Shown: positions 18,836 through 28,342, counted from the stretch's first letter. The stretch is 64,000 nt of DNA from Novipirellula caenicola (GCF_039545035.1 NZ_BAABRO010000001.1:124001-188000), one strand, 5' to 3'. The notes: a model not told the origin generated them from the sequence alone. Numbers and translations: made by a program.

Positions 18836-19924
18836 CTAGCGATTGGTCGATCGGTCGGCGATCCACATTGCGACGTTGGGCCAAAGTTGACGATGCGACC
18901 GCGACCCCACCGCCAACCCAATGTGCCCTGCGTCAATCGACATTGCCTGTACGTCTTTGGAACGGACGTATTTTTCAATCGCCAACGTAGAAGCAGCCGG
19001 GACGAGATCGTCGCGGTCGGCAACCAGCATGAGCAGCGGACAAGTGATCTCGCTGAGCCGAACCAATTTGCCATTCAGACGGAATTCGCCTTTGATCAGC
19101 TCGTTGCGTTGATACAGTTTCTTCACAAACTCGCGGAACGTTTCTCCAGCAATTGGGATGTTGTCGTTCGCCCAATGTTCCATCGCGAAGTAGTTTTCGA
19201 GAAAATCCTCGTCGTCTAACTTTTCATAAAAACTTTGATACTTTGCCACAAAGTTTTGGATCGGATCACGTAATTGAAACGTCGACTGCAAAAACGATCC
19301 GGGGCAATTTCCAAACGCATCGATCAGACCGTCGACATCAAAGTGCTCTTCACGAGTCCATAGATTCAGCAGTCCACCATTGTCGTCAAAGTCGATGGGA
19401 GCCGCCATCAAGATCAAATTACGTACCTGGGATTGGTACAATGCCGTGAACATCGTGGACATTGTGCCTCCCATACAGTAACCCAGCAGATTGACTTGAG
19501 GCGAGTCCGCGTCTTCGCAAACAAAGTCGACGACGTTCTTTAAAAAACCGCAGACATAGTCCTTCAACCTCAAAGAACGATCGGCCGCCGTGGGGATTCC
19601 CCAATCGATCAAATAGACTTCAAAACCTCGCTTCAGCAATTGACGAACGACGCTCCGTCGGGATTCCAAATCCAGAATATAGGGCCGATTGACCAGTGCG
19701 TAGCAAATCAAGATCGGCTCGGCCAAATCGACCGAATCGTTGCGAAAACGCAACAGTTGAAGTGCGTCTTCCTCGTACACCACGTCATGCGGCGAATGTG
19801 CGATCTGCACGTTGCCGGCGATCTTAGGCACCTTGGCCATGTTCAGCATTCGCTCTTGCATCCGAAACGTTTCTTGCCAAGCCATTTTTTGGTAGTCAAA
19901 GAACACATCCAAAAGAGGTGTCAT
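18836..19924 (-). CDS. phaC: Class III poly(3-hydroxyalkanoate) synthase subunit PhaC
   Basis: Polymerises (R)-3-hydroxyacyl-CoA into polyester granules. I start at the ATG at 19924; a GTG two codons upstream is the alternative. At 362 residues it has the class III length (about 355) rather than the 590 of class I. The lipase-like box is GYCMGG with nucleophile Cys150; the Asp is in LVADRDDLVP and the general-base His in DAGHIGLAVG. It is the last gene of a one-strand operon that also carries a reductase, a PhaE-like subunit, a thiolase and a phasin-like protein, which supports the call strongly. Confidence 0.95.
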   Translation of the reverse strand: MTPLLDVFFDYQKMAWQETFRMQERMLNMAKVPKIAGNVQIAHSPHDVVYEEDALQLLRFRNDSVDLAEPILICYALVNRPYILDLESRRSVVRQLLKRGFEVYLIDWGIPTAADRSLRLKDYVCGFLKNVVDFVCEDADSPQVNLLGYCMGGTMSTMFTALYQSQVRNLILMAAPIDFDDNGGLLNLWTREEHFDVDGLIDAFGNCPGSFLQSTFQLRDPIQNFVAKYQSFYEKLDDEDFLENYFAMEHWANDNIPIAGETFREFVKKLYQRNELIKGEFRLNGKLVRLSEITCPLLMLVADRDDLVPAASTLAIEKYVRSKDVQAMSIDAGHIGLAVGSRSHRQLWPNVAMWIADRSTNR

Positions 19925-19997
19925 GTTCACGGTTCCAGTGTGAGTGTCGAAGGTTGAAAGAAGCGGCGACCCGAAGCGGCGTTAGCGTTGCATTGGC

Positions 19998-20792
19998 CTA
20001 CATTTTGATCCCGCCGTTAATGTCCAGCACATGGCCGGTGATAAATCCCGCGGCGGGTGAGGACAAGAAAGCGACGCCAGCGGCAATCTCGCTCGGGTCG
20101 CCCAAACGCCCCATCGGCGTTTGATTGATCACGGCTTGCAACGCGCTGTCGGGAATCCCCTGCATCATCCGAGTTTTGATGAACCCGGGAGCAATCGCGT
20201 TCACGGTAACCCCTTTGCGAGCGTATTCGCGAGCCAACGTCTTGGTTAATCCCAATACCCCGGCCTTTGCCGCGGCGTAATTGGCCTGTCCAAAATTTCC
20301 GACTTCTCCGACCACACTACTGATGTTGACGATCCGTCCCCAACCACGATCGGCCATGTCGTCGACGAATTGCTTCGCCATGTGGAAGACCCCCGTCAAG
20401 TTCACCGCCAACACATCGTCCCACATTTCGATCGACATTTTTTTGAACGAGCGATCGCGGGCAATGCCCGCATTGTTGATCAAAATATCGACTTGTCCGA
20501 GATCCTCCATCACATGAGGCCGCAATTCGTGAACGGTTTCACGGTCCCCGATATCATGGGCATAACAACCACTCAGCCGCCCCATGTCACGTATCTGAGC
20601 ACAGACGTCCTCTGCAAACTTGCAACCCGTGTAATAGGTTAGCGCAACGTCCGCCCCTTGTGCGGCCAATGTCAAAGCAATCGCTTTGCCGATCCCACGT
20701 GACCCACCGGTGACCAGTGCCTTTTTGCCTTGCAGTGATAAACAGGGCTGTTCAAACGGTTCGTAGGTGACTTGTTGTAGCTCCGCCGACAT
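19998..20792 (-). CDS. phaB: Acetoacetyl-CoA reductase / FabG-like SDR
   Basis: A 264-residue short-chain dehydrogenase that reduces acetoacetyl-CoA to (R)-3-hydroxybutyryl-CoA, judged by context. The NADPH site is VTGGSRGIGKAIA (about residues 27-39), the NNAG motif is at about 106-109, and the catalytic residues are Ser158/159, Tyr172 and Lys176 in NYAAAKAG. About 20 extra residues precede the first strand. FabG-type 3-oxoacyl-ACP reductase is the alternative from sequence alone; the place between the PhaE-like gene and phaC favours PhaB. Confidence 0.88.
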   Translation of the reverse strand: MSAELQQVTYEPFEQPCLSLQGKKALVTGGSRGIGKAIALTLAAQGADVALTYYTGCKFAEDVCAQIRDMGRLSGCYAHDIGDRETVHELRPHVMEDLGQVDILINNAGIARDRSFKKMSIEMWDDVLAVNLTGVFHMAKQFVDDMADRGWGRIVNISSVVGEVGNFGQANYAAAKAGVLGLTKTLAREYARKGVTVNAIAPGFIKTRMMQGIPDSALQAVINQTPMGRLGDPSEIAAGVAFLSSPAAGFITGHVLDINGGIKM

Positions 20793-20876
20793 CGAGTGGT
20801 TCCTATCGTGTTTCAGAAAGACTTTGTTGTGAACCGGGCCCTAAAGTGAAACGCCCGGATTGCCGCCGTTTGCGAT

Positions 20877-21338
20877 TTAGTTTGCAGGTTTGTCGTCCGA
20901 TGGCCCCTTTTGGCTCGCTTCGACAGCCGCCTCGAGTCCTTCCAAGCGATCTTGGATTTCCCCCAGTCGGGCCAGAATCATCTCATCCATTCCTCGAACC
21001 CGTTCAAACAAACCGCTGATATCGCTGGCGGTCGGAATGTTGGCGTTTCGCGTGAACTCCTTTTGCAGATCATTGACCTTCATTTTGGTTTCAATGATCG
21101 CATCCATATTTTGTTTCATCGCGTTCAAAAAGAACGGGCTGCGAAGGTAGGCGTCGATACTTTGGCTGGTCGCCTGCATCCATCGCCGTTGCCAAAGTCT
21201 CGGATCGGAGTGCCCATCGTCGCTTTGCATCATGCGCCGCGTCGTTTCATTGGCCTGTTCGAGAAATTGATTCCACATCTCGACGTAAGGTTGAACAAAC
21301 GGATTGGTGGCAGCGTTTGGTCCGGGTTGGCTAGACAT
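20877..21338 (-). CDS. Short PhaE-like subunit of class III PHA synthase
   Basis: A 153-residue helical protein. The middle part, AYLRSPFFLNAMKQNMDAI followed by a coiled-coil-like LERV/LEGLEAAVEA segment, resembles the PhaE family (PHA_synth_III_E), in which RSPF-type motifs precede long helices. Classical PhaE is about 350 residues, so this would be less than half. Position three genes from phaC in the same operon supports the call. A second phasin-like granule protein is the alternative. Confidence 0.6.
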   Translation of the reverse strand: MSSQPGPNAATNPFVQPYVEMWNQFLEQANETTRRMMQSDDGHSDPRLWQRRWMQATSQSIDAYLRSPFFLNAMKQNMDAIIETKMKVNDLQKEFTRNANIPTASDISGLFERVRGMDEMILARLGEIQDRLEGLEAAVEASQKGPSDDKPAN

Positions 21339-21388
21339 ATTCGCGGTCTCGTGTTGATTCTGGTTGATTAAATGAGGGCCAAAGCGAC

Positions 21389-22582
21389 TTATTCGATGCG
21401 TTCGACGGCCATCGCGACCGCTTCACCGCCGCCGATACACAGGCAAGCGATTCCACGTTTTCCGCCGGTGCGGGACAATCCGGTCAACAGCGTCACCATA
21501 ATTCGTGCGCCGGTGGCGCCGATCGGATGCCCCAGTGCGACCGCTCCGCCGTAAATGTTCAATTTCGCATCGGGAACGTTTAGGTCACGTGCCGCGGCCA
21601 TTGCGACATTGGCAAACGCTTCGTTGATTTCGAACAGATCGACGTCGTCAATTGCCCAACCGATCTTGTCGATCAGTTTATTGATCGCGCCGATCGGTGC
21701 GATGGTGAACCACTCGGGTTCTCGACTAAACGTGACCGAACCTACGATGCGAGCGATGGGTCGAAGCCGCAGGCTTGCACAATGCGAATCCGAGACCACC
21801 AACAACGCGGCCGCGCCATCGTTCACACTTGATGCGTTTCCGGCCGTCACCGTGCCCTGTTCACTAAACGCAGGTCGCAATCCTCGCAGTTTGTCTTCGT
21901 TGAACCGTGTCGGTTCCTCGTCATCGCTGATCTCTTTTGTTCCTTTACGCTGGGCAACGCTAACCGGAACCACTTCCTCGTCAAAAACTCCTTCGCTGGT
22001 GGCTTGGCGTGCCCGTTGATAGCTGCGGATTGCATACGCGTCCTGCGATTCCCTACTGAATTGGTACTCTGCAGCACATTGATCCCCGTAGGACCCCATA
22101 TGAGCTTGTCCATACACGTCCCACAGCCCGTCTTGAATCATCGAGTCGATCAATTTGCCATGACCGATCCGGTACCCTTGGCGTGCTTGCGTCAACAAGT
22201 AGGGTGCCAGGCTCATGCTTTCGGTTCCGCCAGCGATGACGACGTGGGAATCCCCAAGCCGAATCGCCTGCTCGGCAAGCATGACCGCTTTCAGCGACGA
22301 TCCGCAAACCTTATTGATCGTGGTGGCCCCGACCGACGCCGGCACGTCCGCGTAAATCGAGCACTGCCGGGCCGGATTTTGTCCGATTCCGCCACTGACG
22401 ACATTTCCCATGATCACTTCGTCAAGCTCATCCGCAGCCACGCCAGTTCGCTGCAGCAATGCACGGATACAGGTCGCCCCCAATTCGGTCGCAGGGACCG
22501 TCGAAAGCACGCCGCCGAGCGCACCGATAGGAGTCCGGACTGCCGCGACGATTAGGGCTTCGTTTGGCATACTTGAATCCAT
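21389..22582 (-). CDS. phaA: Acetyl-CoA acetyltransferase (thiolase)
   Basis: A 397-residue biosynthetic-type thiolase that condenses two acetyl-CoA to acetoacetyl-CoA. I start at 22582 because AGGAAG lies 10 nt upstream and the length then matches the family (about 392); the gene overlaps the end of the phasin-like gene by 31 nt. Active-site elements are NKVCGSSLKAV (Cys93), NEAFANVA, GGAVALGHPIGATGAR (His) and CLCIGGGEAVAMAVE (second Cys). The operon context makes it the PHA-pathway thiolase. Confidence 0.93.
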   Translation of the reverse strand: MDSSMPNEALIVAAVRTPIGALGGVLSTVPATELGATCIRALLQRTGVAADELDEVIMGNVVSGGIGQNPARQCSIYADVPASVGATTINKVCGSSLKAVMLAEQAIRLGDSHVVIAGGTESMSLAPYLLTQARQGYRIGHGKLIDSMIQDGLWDVYGQAHMGSYGDQCAAEYQFSRESQDAYAIRSYQRARQATSEGVFDEEVVPVSVAQRKGTKEISDDEEPTRFNEDKLRGLRPAFSEQGTVTAGNASSVNDGAAALLVVSDSHCASLRLRPIARIVGSVTFSREPEWFTIAPIGAINKLIDKIGWAIDDVDLFEINEAFANVAMAAARDLNVPDAKLNIYGGAVALGHPIGATGARIMVTLLTGLSRTGGKRGIACLCIGGGEAVAMAVERIE

Positions 22583-22989
22583 TTGTTCATCGCTTCCTGA
22601 AACTGTTGCATTTGGGATTCGGATGTCTCTTTCATCAAATCCAATGCATTGCGACAGAGCGACTCGCAACGTTCACGAAGCTGCTCGGGGTTCTCTGACT
22701 CCGCGACACGAAACGCCTCCTCGAGCGATTTGATGCCGGCGCGGTATTGTTGATCGAGCATTTCACGGTGGCGTTGCATCAAGTCCGTGACGGTGCTGGC
22801 CCATTCTTGTTGCACGCGATGCGTATTGTTGCTCCAAGTGGCATCAGCACCTGGGAAGCCCGCTGACCACATCTTGGCGTATTGGCCATAGGTCTCTTGT
22901 TGCATCTGCAGAGCCGACTGCATCGCCTTGCGAAAGCTGTCAAAAGCCTGCTCGAATAATTTACTGGTGGGTTCGCTTGCAGTTGCCAT
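22552..22989 (-). CDS. Phasin-like granule-associated protein
   Basis: The start at 22989 has a strong GAGGAG ribosome site, while upstream codons in frame look non-coding. The 145-residue product is almost wholly helical and amphipathic (FEQAFDSFRKAMQSALQMQQ, then Gln- and Glu-rich heptad-like stretches), with a C-terminal MKETSESQMQQFQEAMNKW. Such small helical proteins coat polyhydroxyalkanoate granules. The call rests on composition and on its place in the PHA operon; no diagnostic motif is visible. Its end overlaps the phaA start. Confidence 0.65.
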   Translation of the reverse strand: MATASEPTSKLFEQAFDSFRKAMQSALQMQQETYGQYAKMWSAGFPGADATWSNNTHRVQQEWASTVTDLMQRHREMLDQQYRAGIKSLEEAFRVAESENPEQLRERCESLCRNALDLMKETSESQMQQFQEAMNKWIQVCQTKP

Positions 22990-23104
22990 AAAGGCTCCTC
23001 GTTCGGGATTCAAATCAAAGGGTCTAGAAATTGACGGTTTGCCATACGTTGCCACCGACAAATGTTGAGGGAAAGCGGCATTGAGATGGTGTACAGGTCC
23101 CGAT

Positions 23105-23401
23105 CTAGTCGGTCTGAGGCATCTCTTCATCATCTTCGTCTTCGTCGTTGGCTTGGTACCATTCGTCCCAGCACCGCACCCAATGATCCTCGGGGAATCG
23201 TCCGGTAGGCATCGCCGGCGGAGGGGCGGCTTTGCCATTGCTCGCAGCCATGGCGGCGTCCAAGTCAACGATCGAAGGTGGTGAGTGATCGTAGGGGACA
23301 ATTCGTCCGAGCACGTAACCGGTCTCGTCACAGACCTCGATCGGCAGACGAGTGGAAACCAGAATCGACGATTGGTTTTGATCGAGAGATAATGCAGCCA
23401 T
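23105..23401 (-). CDS. Hypothetical small acidic protein in the PHA operon
   Basis: A 98-residue protein I do not recognise. It starts MAALSLDQNQSS after an AGGGAG site, has a beta-rich first half (RLPIEVCDETGYVLGRIVPY), a Pro/Ala-rich middle and a strongly acidic tail (ANDEDEDDEEMPQTD). The middle segment PTGRFPEDHWVRCWDEWY looks like a conserved short motif. It lies between the DUF35 and phasin-like genes on the same strand and is probably co-transcribed. A granule-associated or regulatory role is possible but unproven. Confidence 0.6.
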   Translation of the reverse strand: MAALSLDQNQSSILVSTRLPIEVCDETGYVLGRIVPYDHSPPSIVDLDAAMAASNGKAAPPPAMPTGRFPEDHWVRCWDEWYQANDEDEDDEEMPQTD

Positions 23402-23436
23402 CTTTTAGAAACTCCCTAAAATGGATTGGACACGAT

Positions 23437-23898
23437 TTATGATGCGAGTTCCCGCTGTTCAACAACGGGTGAAAAAATCAACGCGTTACCGGCATGATCC
23501 ACCGACGCAGTGGCGGGAACGAATTTGACTCGCAACCCGACGTGAAGATCACCTCGAGGCGGAACAATCTTGCCGGTCACCAATGCCCCGTTGGACAGTT
23601 GGATCAACGCCAACACCCACTGGACGTCTTGGCACTCCACGTTGCCGCCGTTCGCGTTGTTACCGCTCGACTTGGCCGAACTGCGTGTTTTGCACGAACG
23701 GATCGTGGTGTACGAGTAGACTTCGCCAAACTGCGACACCGCGTCGACGGAGTCGTGTTCACAGCGAGAACAGGTTTGTTCATGTTCATCCGCCAAGCGA
23801 CCGCAGTGACGACAGAAACCAATGCTTCGATCGACCACCGGAGGACGCTTTGCCGTCGTCGGATGTAGATCGAGATAAAGGGTGTTCATGACACGCAT
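23437..23898 (-). CDS. DUF35 zinc-ribbon/OB-fold acyl-CoA-associated protein
   Basis: A 153-residue protein (ATG at 23898; the ATG three codons later is an alternative). The N-terminal part has a rubredoxin-like zinc ribbon, FCRHCG...TCSRCE, followed by GEVYSYTTI and an OB-fold-like half with ALVTGKIV, GLRVKFVPA. This is the DUF35/OB-fold family, whose members partner SCP2-type thiolases and bring acyl-CoA or CoA substrates to them. The next upstream gene is exactly such a thiolase, 58 bp away. An insertion rich in Ser/Asn (about residues 70-85) is unusual. Confidence 0.82.
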   Translation of the reverse strand: MRVMNTLYLDLHPTTAKRPPVVDRSIGFCRHCGRLADEHEQTCSRCEHDSVDAVSQFGEVYSYTTIRSCKTRSSAKSSGNNANGGNVECQDVQWVLALIQLSNGALVTGKIVPPRGDLHVGLRVKFVPATASVDHAGNALIFSPVVEQRELAS

Positions 23899-23956
23899 CC
23901 CATGTAATTAAAAATCAGCCGGCAGCCATGCCGTAACACACGACTTCATCCGTGGT

Positions 23957-25111
23957 TCAAGTCGATCGTTGCAAAATGTGCGTGACGACCGTCGCCCCGC
24001 TGCCACCAATACTTTGAGTCATCGCAATCGACGGATTGCGAACTTGATTGGGCCCCGCCTGGCCGCGTAATTGCAAAGCCGCTTCCACGACTTGATAGGC
24101 GCCACTTGCACCGACGGGATGGCCGCGTGCTTTTAAACCTCCGAACGTGCCCACCGGCAATCCACCTTTGCGGTCGATCCCACGCTCGCGTGCGAATTGA
24201 GGTGCCGTTCCTCGTGCGGTAAAACCACTCGATTCGAGACTGAGCGCGGCGATGATCGTGAACGCGTCATGCAGCTCTAATAGATCAATGTCGTCGTGAC
24301 AGACCCCGGCTTGATCCATCGCCGCTCTTGTCGAATCCTCGGCCGCTTGCAACCACAATGGGTCTTTTCGCTGCTGGACGCTGAGCGTGTCGGTCGCACT
24401 TGCGCTGCCAATCACGTTGACCACGTTGTCTCGTTTTTTGGCGAATTCCTCACTGCAAATCACGACGGCAGCCGCACCATCACCAATCGGGCTAGCGTCA
24501 TACAATCCGATCGGGTCAGCAACCATGGGCGACGTCAAATATTGCTCTTTCGAACACTCGCTGCGTAAGCGTGCGTTGGGGTTGAACACGGCGTTTTGGT
24601 GAGCGACTTCGGCGAAGACCGAAAAATCCATTCGCATCGCGTTGTATTCGTACAAGTAACGCTGCATCAGTAGTGCATTGAGCGTGATGAAGCTGGCGTC
24701 ATTGGTGACTTCGCGTTCGAAGTCCGCGGCAGCAGCCAAAGCACGCGTTAGTGTTTCACGTGCGATCCCGGTCATCTTTTCGACGCCCACGGCAAGCACC
24801 ACCTCATGGGTCCCCGATGCGACCGCCATCACGGCTTGGCGAACCACCGCCCCTCCACTGCCGCAGGCGGCATTGACCGTCAAACACTCGACCCCGTCGT
24901 TGGAAAGCTCAGACGCAATGAGTGGTCCGAGGTGAGATTGCCCGGTCACTTCGCTCGACAACATGTTGCCAACGTAGATCGCGTCGACATGATCCACGTC
25001 GGCATCGGACAATGCCGCGCGGCAGGCGTTTCGAGCCAGCGATTGAATCGATTGATTCTCATGCTTGGCCACCGGTGTCTGACCAACACCGATAATTGAA
25101 ACATTACGCAT
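23957..25111 (-). CDS. SCP2-type thiolase family protein
   Basis: A 384-residue thiolase-fold enzyme of the sterol-carrier/SCP-x group rather than the PhaA group: IIGVGQTPVAK at the N terminus, nucleophile Cys83 in NAACGSGGAVV, IGDGAAAVVICSEEF, LELHDAFTIIAALSLE and GGLKARGHPVGASGAYQVVE with the catalytic His. Such enzymes usually need a DUF35 partner, which is encoded next. It is the first gene of the PHA operon. Acyl-CoA cleavage or condensation feeding granule synthesis is the likely role; the chain length is unknown. Confidence 0.88.
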   Translation of the reverse strand: MRNVSIIGVGQTPVAKHENQSIQSLARNACRAALSDADVDHVDAIYVGNMLSSEVTGQSHLGPLIASELSNDGVECLTVNAACGSGGAVVRQAVMAVASGTHEVVLAVGVEKMTGIARETLTRALAAAADFEREVTNDASFITLNALLMQRYLYEYNAMRMDFSVFAEVAHQNAVFNPNARLRSECSKEQYLTSPMVADPIGLYDASPIGDGAAAVVICSEEFAKKRDNVVNVIGSASATDTLSVQQRKDPLWLQAAEDSTRAAMDQAGVCHDDIDLLELHDAFTIIAALSLESSGFTARGTAPQFARERGIDRKGGLPVGTFGGLKARGHPVGASGAYQVVEAALQLRGQAGPNQVRNPSIAMTQSIGGSGATVVTHILQRST

Positions 25112-26043
25112 GACTCAGTTCCCATCCCTGTGCTTGCAAGTTCAGTCGTTGACTTGATCACCGACTGTGATGTTACTCAACACAAAAAAGTTTTCGTCAC
25201 GCACTGCGTCAAGCAGCGTCGTGTTCGGATTGAAATCTAGCGGGGGGATTAGAGTTGCAAATGGGGGATTCCCTGAAACACCAATGGGCGAATCGCATCA
25301 CTGTTCCGTTGTACCCGTGTGCAACACACGCCGGCTTAACGCAAGCGACACACAAACCATTGAACGTTCTTTGCAATGCGATCAAGGAACATTTGCGAAT
25401 GCATTCGCCGCACGAGAATCGTTACACGTGCATGCACCGGTTTCATTCAGATGTTTTGCGCATCAGGGATCATTGATCCTTAATGCCAAAACAAATTGGC
25501 AGCGCTGCGACAAAACGTTAACGGGGAACTCGGCAACATCAAAGCCGACCCTAGGGAACTCGCCAACGCCATCTTGACGACGACCCATTTGATATCTTTC
25601 GAACCCGATGCTTAGACAGGTGAGACAATCCACACACCGCACTAGCAGATTCTTTATCGAGCACACCAAGACACGCAAATTAGTGGTCTCGTGACGCTCC
25701 CTTAATGTCTTTGCTGTGGATCGATGATTGCCACACGCGAAGCGAATCCACCACATTTCGAGCCTTGAATTGAGTCAATCTTGCCAAGCGAATTCGAAGA
25801 CGCTGCCCTGCTTGGACGGTTTGGGTTGACGCGGTGTCCTCAGAGTTGCCGAGCTTCATTCGGCAATAAAAATTGATTGCTAAGCTCATCGGCACGACTG
25901 CAACACGAAGCCATGTTCGCACATTCCCGCACGGCAAGTGATGCGATTGCGAAGTCGCGGCTACTGGACACTAATGTTTAACGGCAAATCACGTCAACAA
26001 GATTCACGTTTACGAGAGTATTCCACTCGAGAGGCGGCGTCGT
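25112..26043. other. 930-bp region without a convincing gene
   Basis: This gap separates two minus-strand operons and should hold the promoter of the PHA operon near its left end. I see no tRNA, no repeat family and no ORF with family signal. A frame of 69 codons (25680-25889, minus) is open but unremarkable. The region is less GC-rich and could be decayed sequence. Confidence 0.5.
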
Positions 26044-26664
26044 TTAGGGTGTGAGGCGATGGCGTTGCCTTCGCGCCTGCCGGAATGATCGGATATCCGA
26101 TTCGGGCTGTTTTAATGTCGCCGTGATCAGCATCGCTTCGATGTTTGTCAGCGTCACACCAAGCATTGCGATGCGTAGCGGCCAAGTCGACCACTGCAGA
26201 AACACTGCGATCACTCCGACAATCATCAGCAACCAGCATGTTTTTGCTGCGCGGGTATGGTAGCTAGGGAATCGCTTGAACTTGAGCAAACTGAAACCAC
26301 ATGACCCCGCATAGCTAAGCACCGCCAAACCAATCCACCCCGCTTCCTGAAGCAGCAAGTCGCTGCGCAGATAGACAAGCGATAGCAGCAAACACGCGTA
26401 CAGCGTGACATCAGCAATGGTGTCAATTTTCGGGCCAATCGAAGATCGTTGGTCGAGCAAGATCGCTAGTTTGCCATCCACCCAGTCGGTTGCGGCAAGG
26501 AAGAGAAACATCCCAACCACCCAGTGTGGCAATCCTGCAACGGCAACTCCGACCATCACCCATGAACCGATAAATCGAATAACGCAAAGGGCATTGGGAA
26601 GCGTCGCCCATCGATCGGGCGGCCGTGGCACCGAAACGGCCTTGGAACTTGCAGTCGGACTCAT
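26044..26664 (-). CDS. CDP-alcohol phosphatidyltransferase
   Basis: A 206-residue membrane enzyme. The start at 26664 overlaps the stop of the upstream cdsA-like gene as ATGA, which I prefer to an ATG four codons earlier. The family motif D-x2-DG-x2-A-R-x8-G-x3-D-x3-D is present as DWVDGKLAILLDQRSSIGPKID followed by TIAD, except that the usual Arg is Ile. About six hydrophobic helices follow the family plan. It transfers an alcohol to the CDP-diacylglycerol made by the neighbouring CdsA-like enzyme; which alcohol is unknown. Confidence 0.88.
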   Translation of the reverse strand: MSPTASSKAVSVPRPPDRWATLPNALCVIRFIGSWVMVGVAVAGLPHWVVGMFLFLAATDWVDGKLAILLDQRSSIGPKIDTIADVTLYACLLLSLVYLRSDLLLQEAGWIGLAVLSYAGSCGFSLLKFKRFPSYHTRAAKTCWLLMIVGVIAVFLQWSTWPLRIAMLGVTLTNIEAMLITATLKQPESDIRSFRQARRQRHRLTP

Positions 26665-27596
26665 CGATTCACCCATTGAAAATAGTAGTAGAAGAGCGGT
26701 GCTGTGAACGTCAAGCTGTCAATTCTGTCGAGAATTCCGCCCTGTCCCGGCAAAAGGGTTCCGCTGTCCTTAACGCCAATCTCCCGTTTCACCGCCGACA
26801 TGTTCAAATCGCCAAGCTGCCCGGCGATCGACAGCAGCATTCCGGCGGCAATGCATTGCAGTGGTGTCAGCGCGGTCAACCACGCGCCCAGCAACATCGC
26901 GATGAGCGAGGTGATGACCATGCCACCTAAAAAGCCCTCCCAAGTCTTCTTTGGGGAGACGGGGGTTAATTTCCGACGTCCCAATCGACGCCCAACAATG
27001 GCCTGGGCAATGTCGTTGATTTCGGTGATGGCAATCACAAATAGAAACAACCCCGCAGGCCCTGACTCGGGATTGCTCGACGGGGGCAATGTCACCAACA
27101 ATGCAATGTGCCCAACCGCATACGTTGTCACCATCACGATAAAGGCGACCCGCCCGACATGCCGAAGATACGCATCGACATGTCCCGAGACAATCAACAC
27201 AAACGCGGGAACGGCGATGGACAGCAGTGGCACTGCAATCACAAAGAACGATACCCATTGCCACGCCACCGCAGCGTAGCTGACCAAGATCAATCCATAC
27301 GTCGCAAGCGTCACCGAACGCGGGATCGCCGGCTGTAACGGCAGGGCGACAAATTCACGCAATGCCAGAACACTAAGGCCCCCCGCCACTGTGACCATCG
27401 CAAGCGGCCCTAAAACCGCGGACACGATCACGACAAGGGAAACGATCCACCAGCTTTTCAAACTACCAAGACGCGACTGTGCGACCTCGGGTGATTGTCC
27501 ATGCATCGTCGCCATACGGATGCATGTCCCCACCAACAGAGCCGAAACTGCGATCATCGCAGCAAATTGCACGTTCGGAGGGACAGAAATGGACAT
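26661..27596 (-). CDS. cdsA: Phosphatidate cytidylyltransferase
   Basis: Makes CDP-diacylglycerol from phosphatidate and CTP in the inner membrane. The start at 27596 lies 21 nt after the previous stop; the open frame further upstream overlaps the TVP38 gene and looks non-coding. About eight hydrophobic helices are followed by the CdsA signature near the C terminus: VSPKKTWEGFLGG, GQLGDLNMSAVKREIGVKDS and LLPGQGGILDRIDSL. At 311 residues it has the usual size. It forms an operon with a phosphatidyltransferase and a TVP38-like protein. Confidence 0.92.
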   Translation of the reverse strand: MSISVPPNVQFAAMIAVSALLVGTCIRMATMHGQSPEVAQSRLGSLKSWWIVSLVVIVSAVLGPLAMVTVAGGLSVLALREFVALPLQPAIPRSVTLATYGLILVSYAAVAWQWVSFFVIAVPLLSIAVPAFVLIVSGHVDAYLRHVGRVAFIVMVTTYAVGHIALLVTLPPSSNPESGPAGLFLFVIAITEINDIAQAIVGRRLGRRKLTPVSPKKTWEGFLGGMVITSLIAMLLGAWLTALTPLQCIAAGMLLSIAGQLGDLNMSAVKREIGVKDSGTLLPGQGGILDRIDSLTFTAPLFYYYFQWVNR

Positions 27597-27616
27597 AGCG
27601 TGAAGAACCCAGAGAT

Positions 27617-28330
27617 TTACAAGCGTTGAGAGAGTGAGTCTTCGTCCAATTCTTGATGACCATGCGGAAACCGTCGCAGTGCCCACCGCGTCCCGATCGG
27701 TAGCAGCGCAAAGAGCGAAAGTAGGCCGAGCAGTTTCAAATCCACGATACTCCATACACCTTGCTGGGCCATCGTCCGTAAGGTGGGCAATTGGGAACCG
27801 GCGAGCACAAACACGATCGTGCCTGGCAACATTCCTACCCACGTTGTCCAAGCGAACGTGGTGACCGGTACTGCGGTCGCCCCCGATGCGTAATTGACCA
27901 ACGAATAAGGAGCATGGACAAGCCGAAGCGAAAGCAGGTAACTGCCTCCGTTTCGCGAGATCGCTCGGTCGATCGCCTCGATAATCTTTGACAACTTTGC
28001 CTCTACCACGCTTCTCAACAGATAACGAACGATTAAGAAATTAATCACGGCTGCGATCGTCAACGCCGTGCTAGAAATGACCAATCCAATCCAAAACCCA
28101 AACAACCAACCATAGACAATTGATTTACCAGGCGTTCCTGGTACTAAGGACAGCGCCAGATAGATGGCAAACCCGGATATTGGCGACCAAATGGGATGTT
28201 GCTGGACATAGCTGCGTAACGCGTCCTCTCGTTCAAAGATCGGATCCAACGACAATTTGTCGCCGAAACCAAGCCATCCGATCACCACGATCAGCAACAA
28301 AACCACGACGAGCCAACGACGCCAATGCAT
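27617..28330 (-). CDS. TVP38/TMEM64 (VTT-domain) membrane protein
   Basis: A 237-residue polytopic protein started at the ATG at 28330 (a TTG just upstream is less likely). It has an N-terminal helix, then the VTT/SNARE-associated core: LALSLVPGTPGKSIVYGWLFGFWIGL, a long amphipathic helix (about 105-130), NYASGATAVPVTTFAW and WVGMLPGTIVFVLAGS. DedA and TVP38 relatives move lipids or act as proton-linked scramblases. Its place directly before cdsA and a phosphatidyltransferase fits a lipid role. Confidence 0.88.
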   Translation of the reverse strand: MHWRRWLVVVLLLIVVIGWLGFGDKLSLDPIFEREDALRSYVQQHPIWSPISGFAIYLALSLVPGTPGKSIVYGWLFGFWIGLVISSTALTIAAVINFLIVRYLLRSVVEAKLSKIIEAIDRAISRNGGSYLLSLRLVHAPYSLVNYASGATAVPVTTFAWTTWVGMLPGTIVFVLAGSQLPTLRTMAQQGVWSIVDLKLLGLLSLFALLPIGTRWALRRFPHGHQELDEDSLSQRL

Positions 28331-28342
28331 CAACCGCAACCT

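Noticed and set aside
25167-25577. 136-codon open frame upstream of the SCP2-type thiolase gene
   Set aside because: The composition is unlike the neighbouring genes, no motif or ribosome site is seen, and the region is probably regulatory or decayed.
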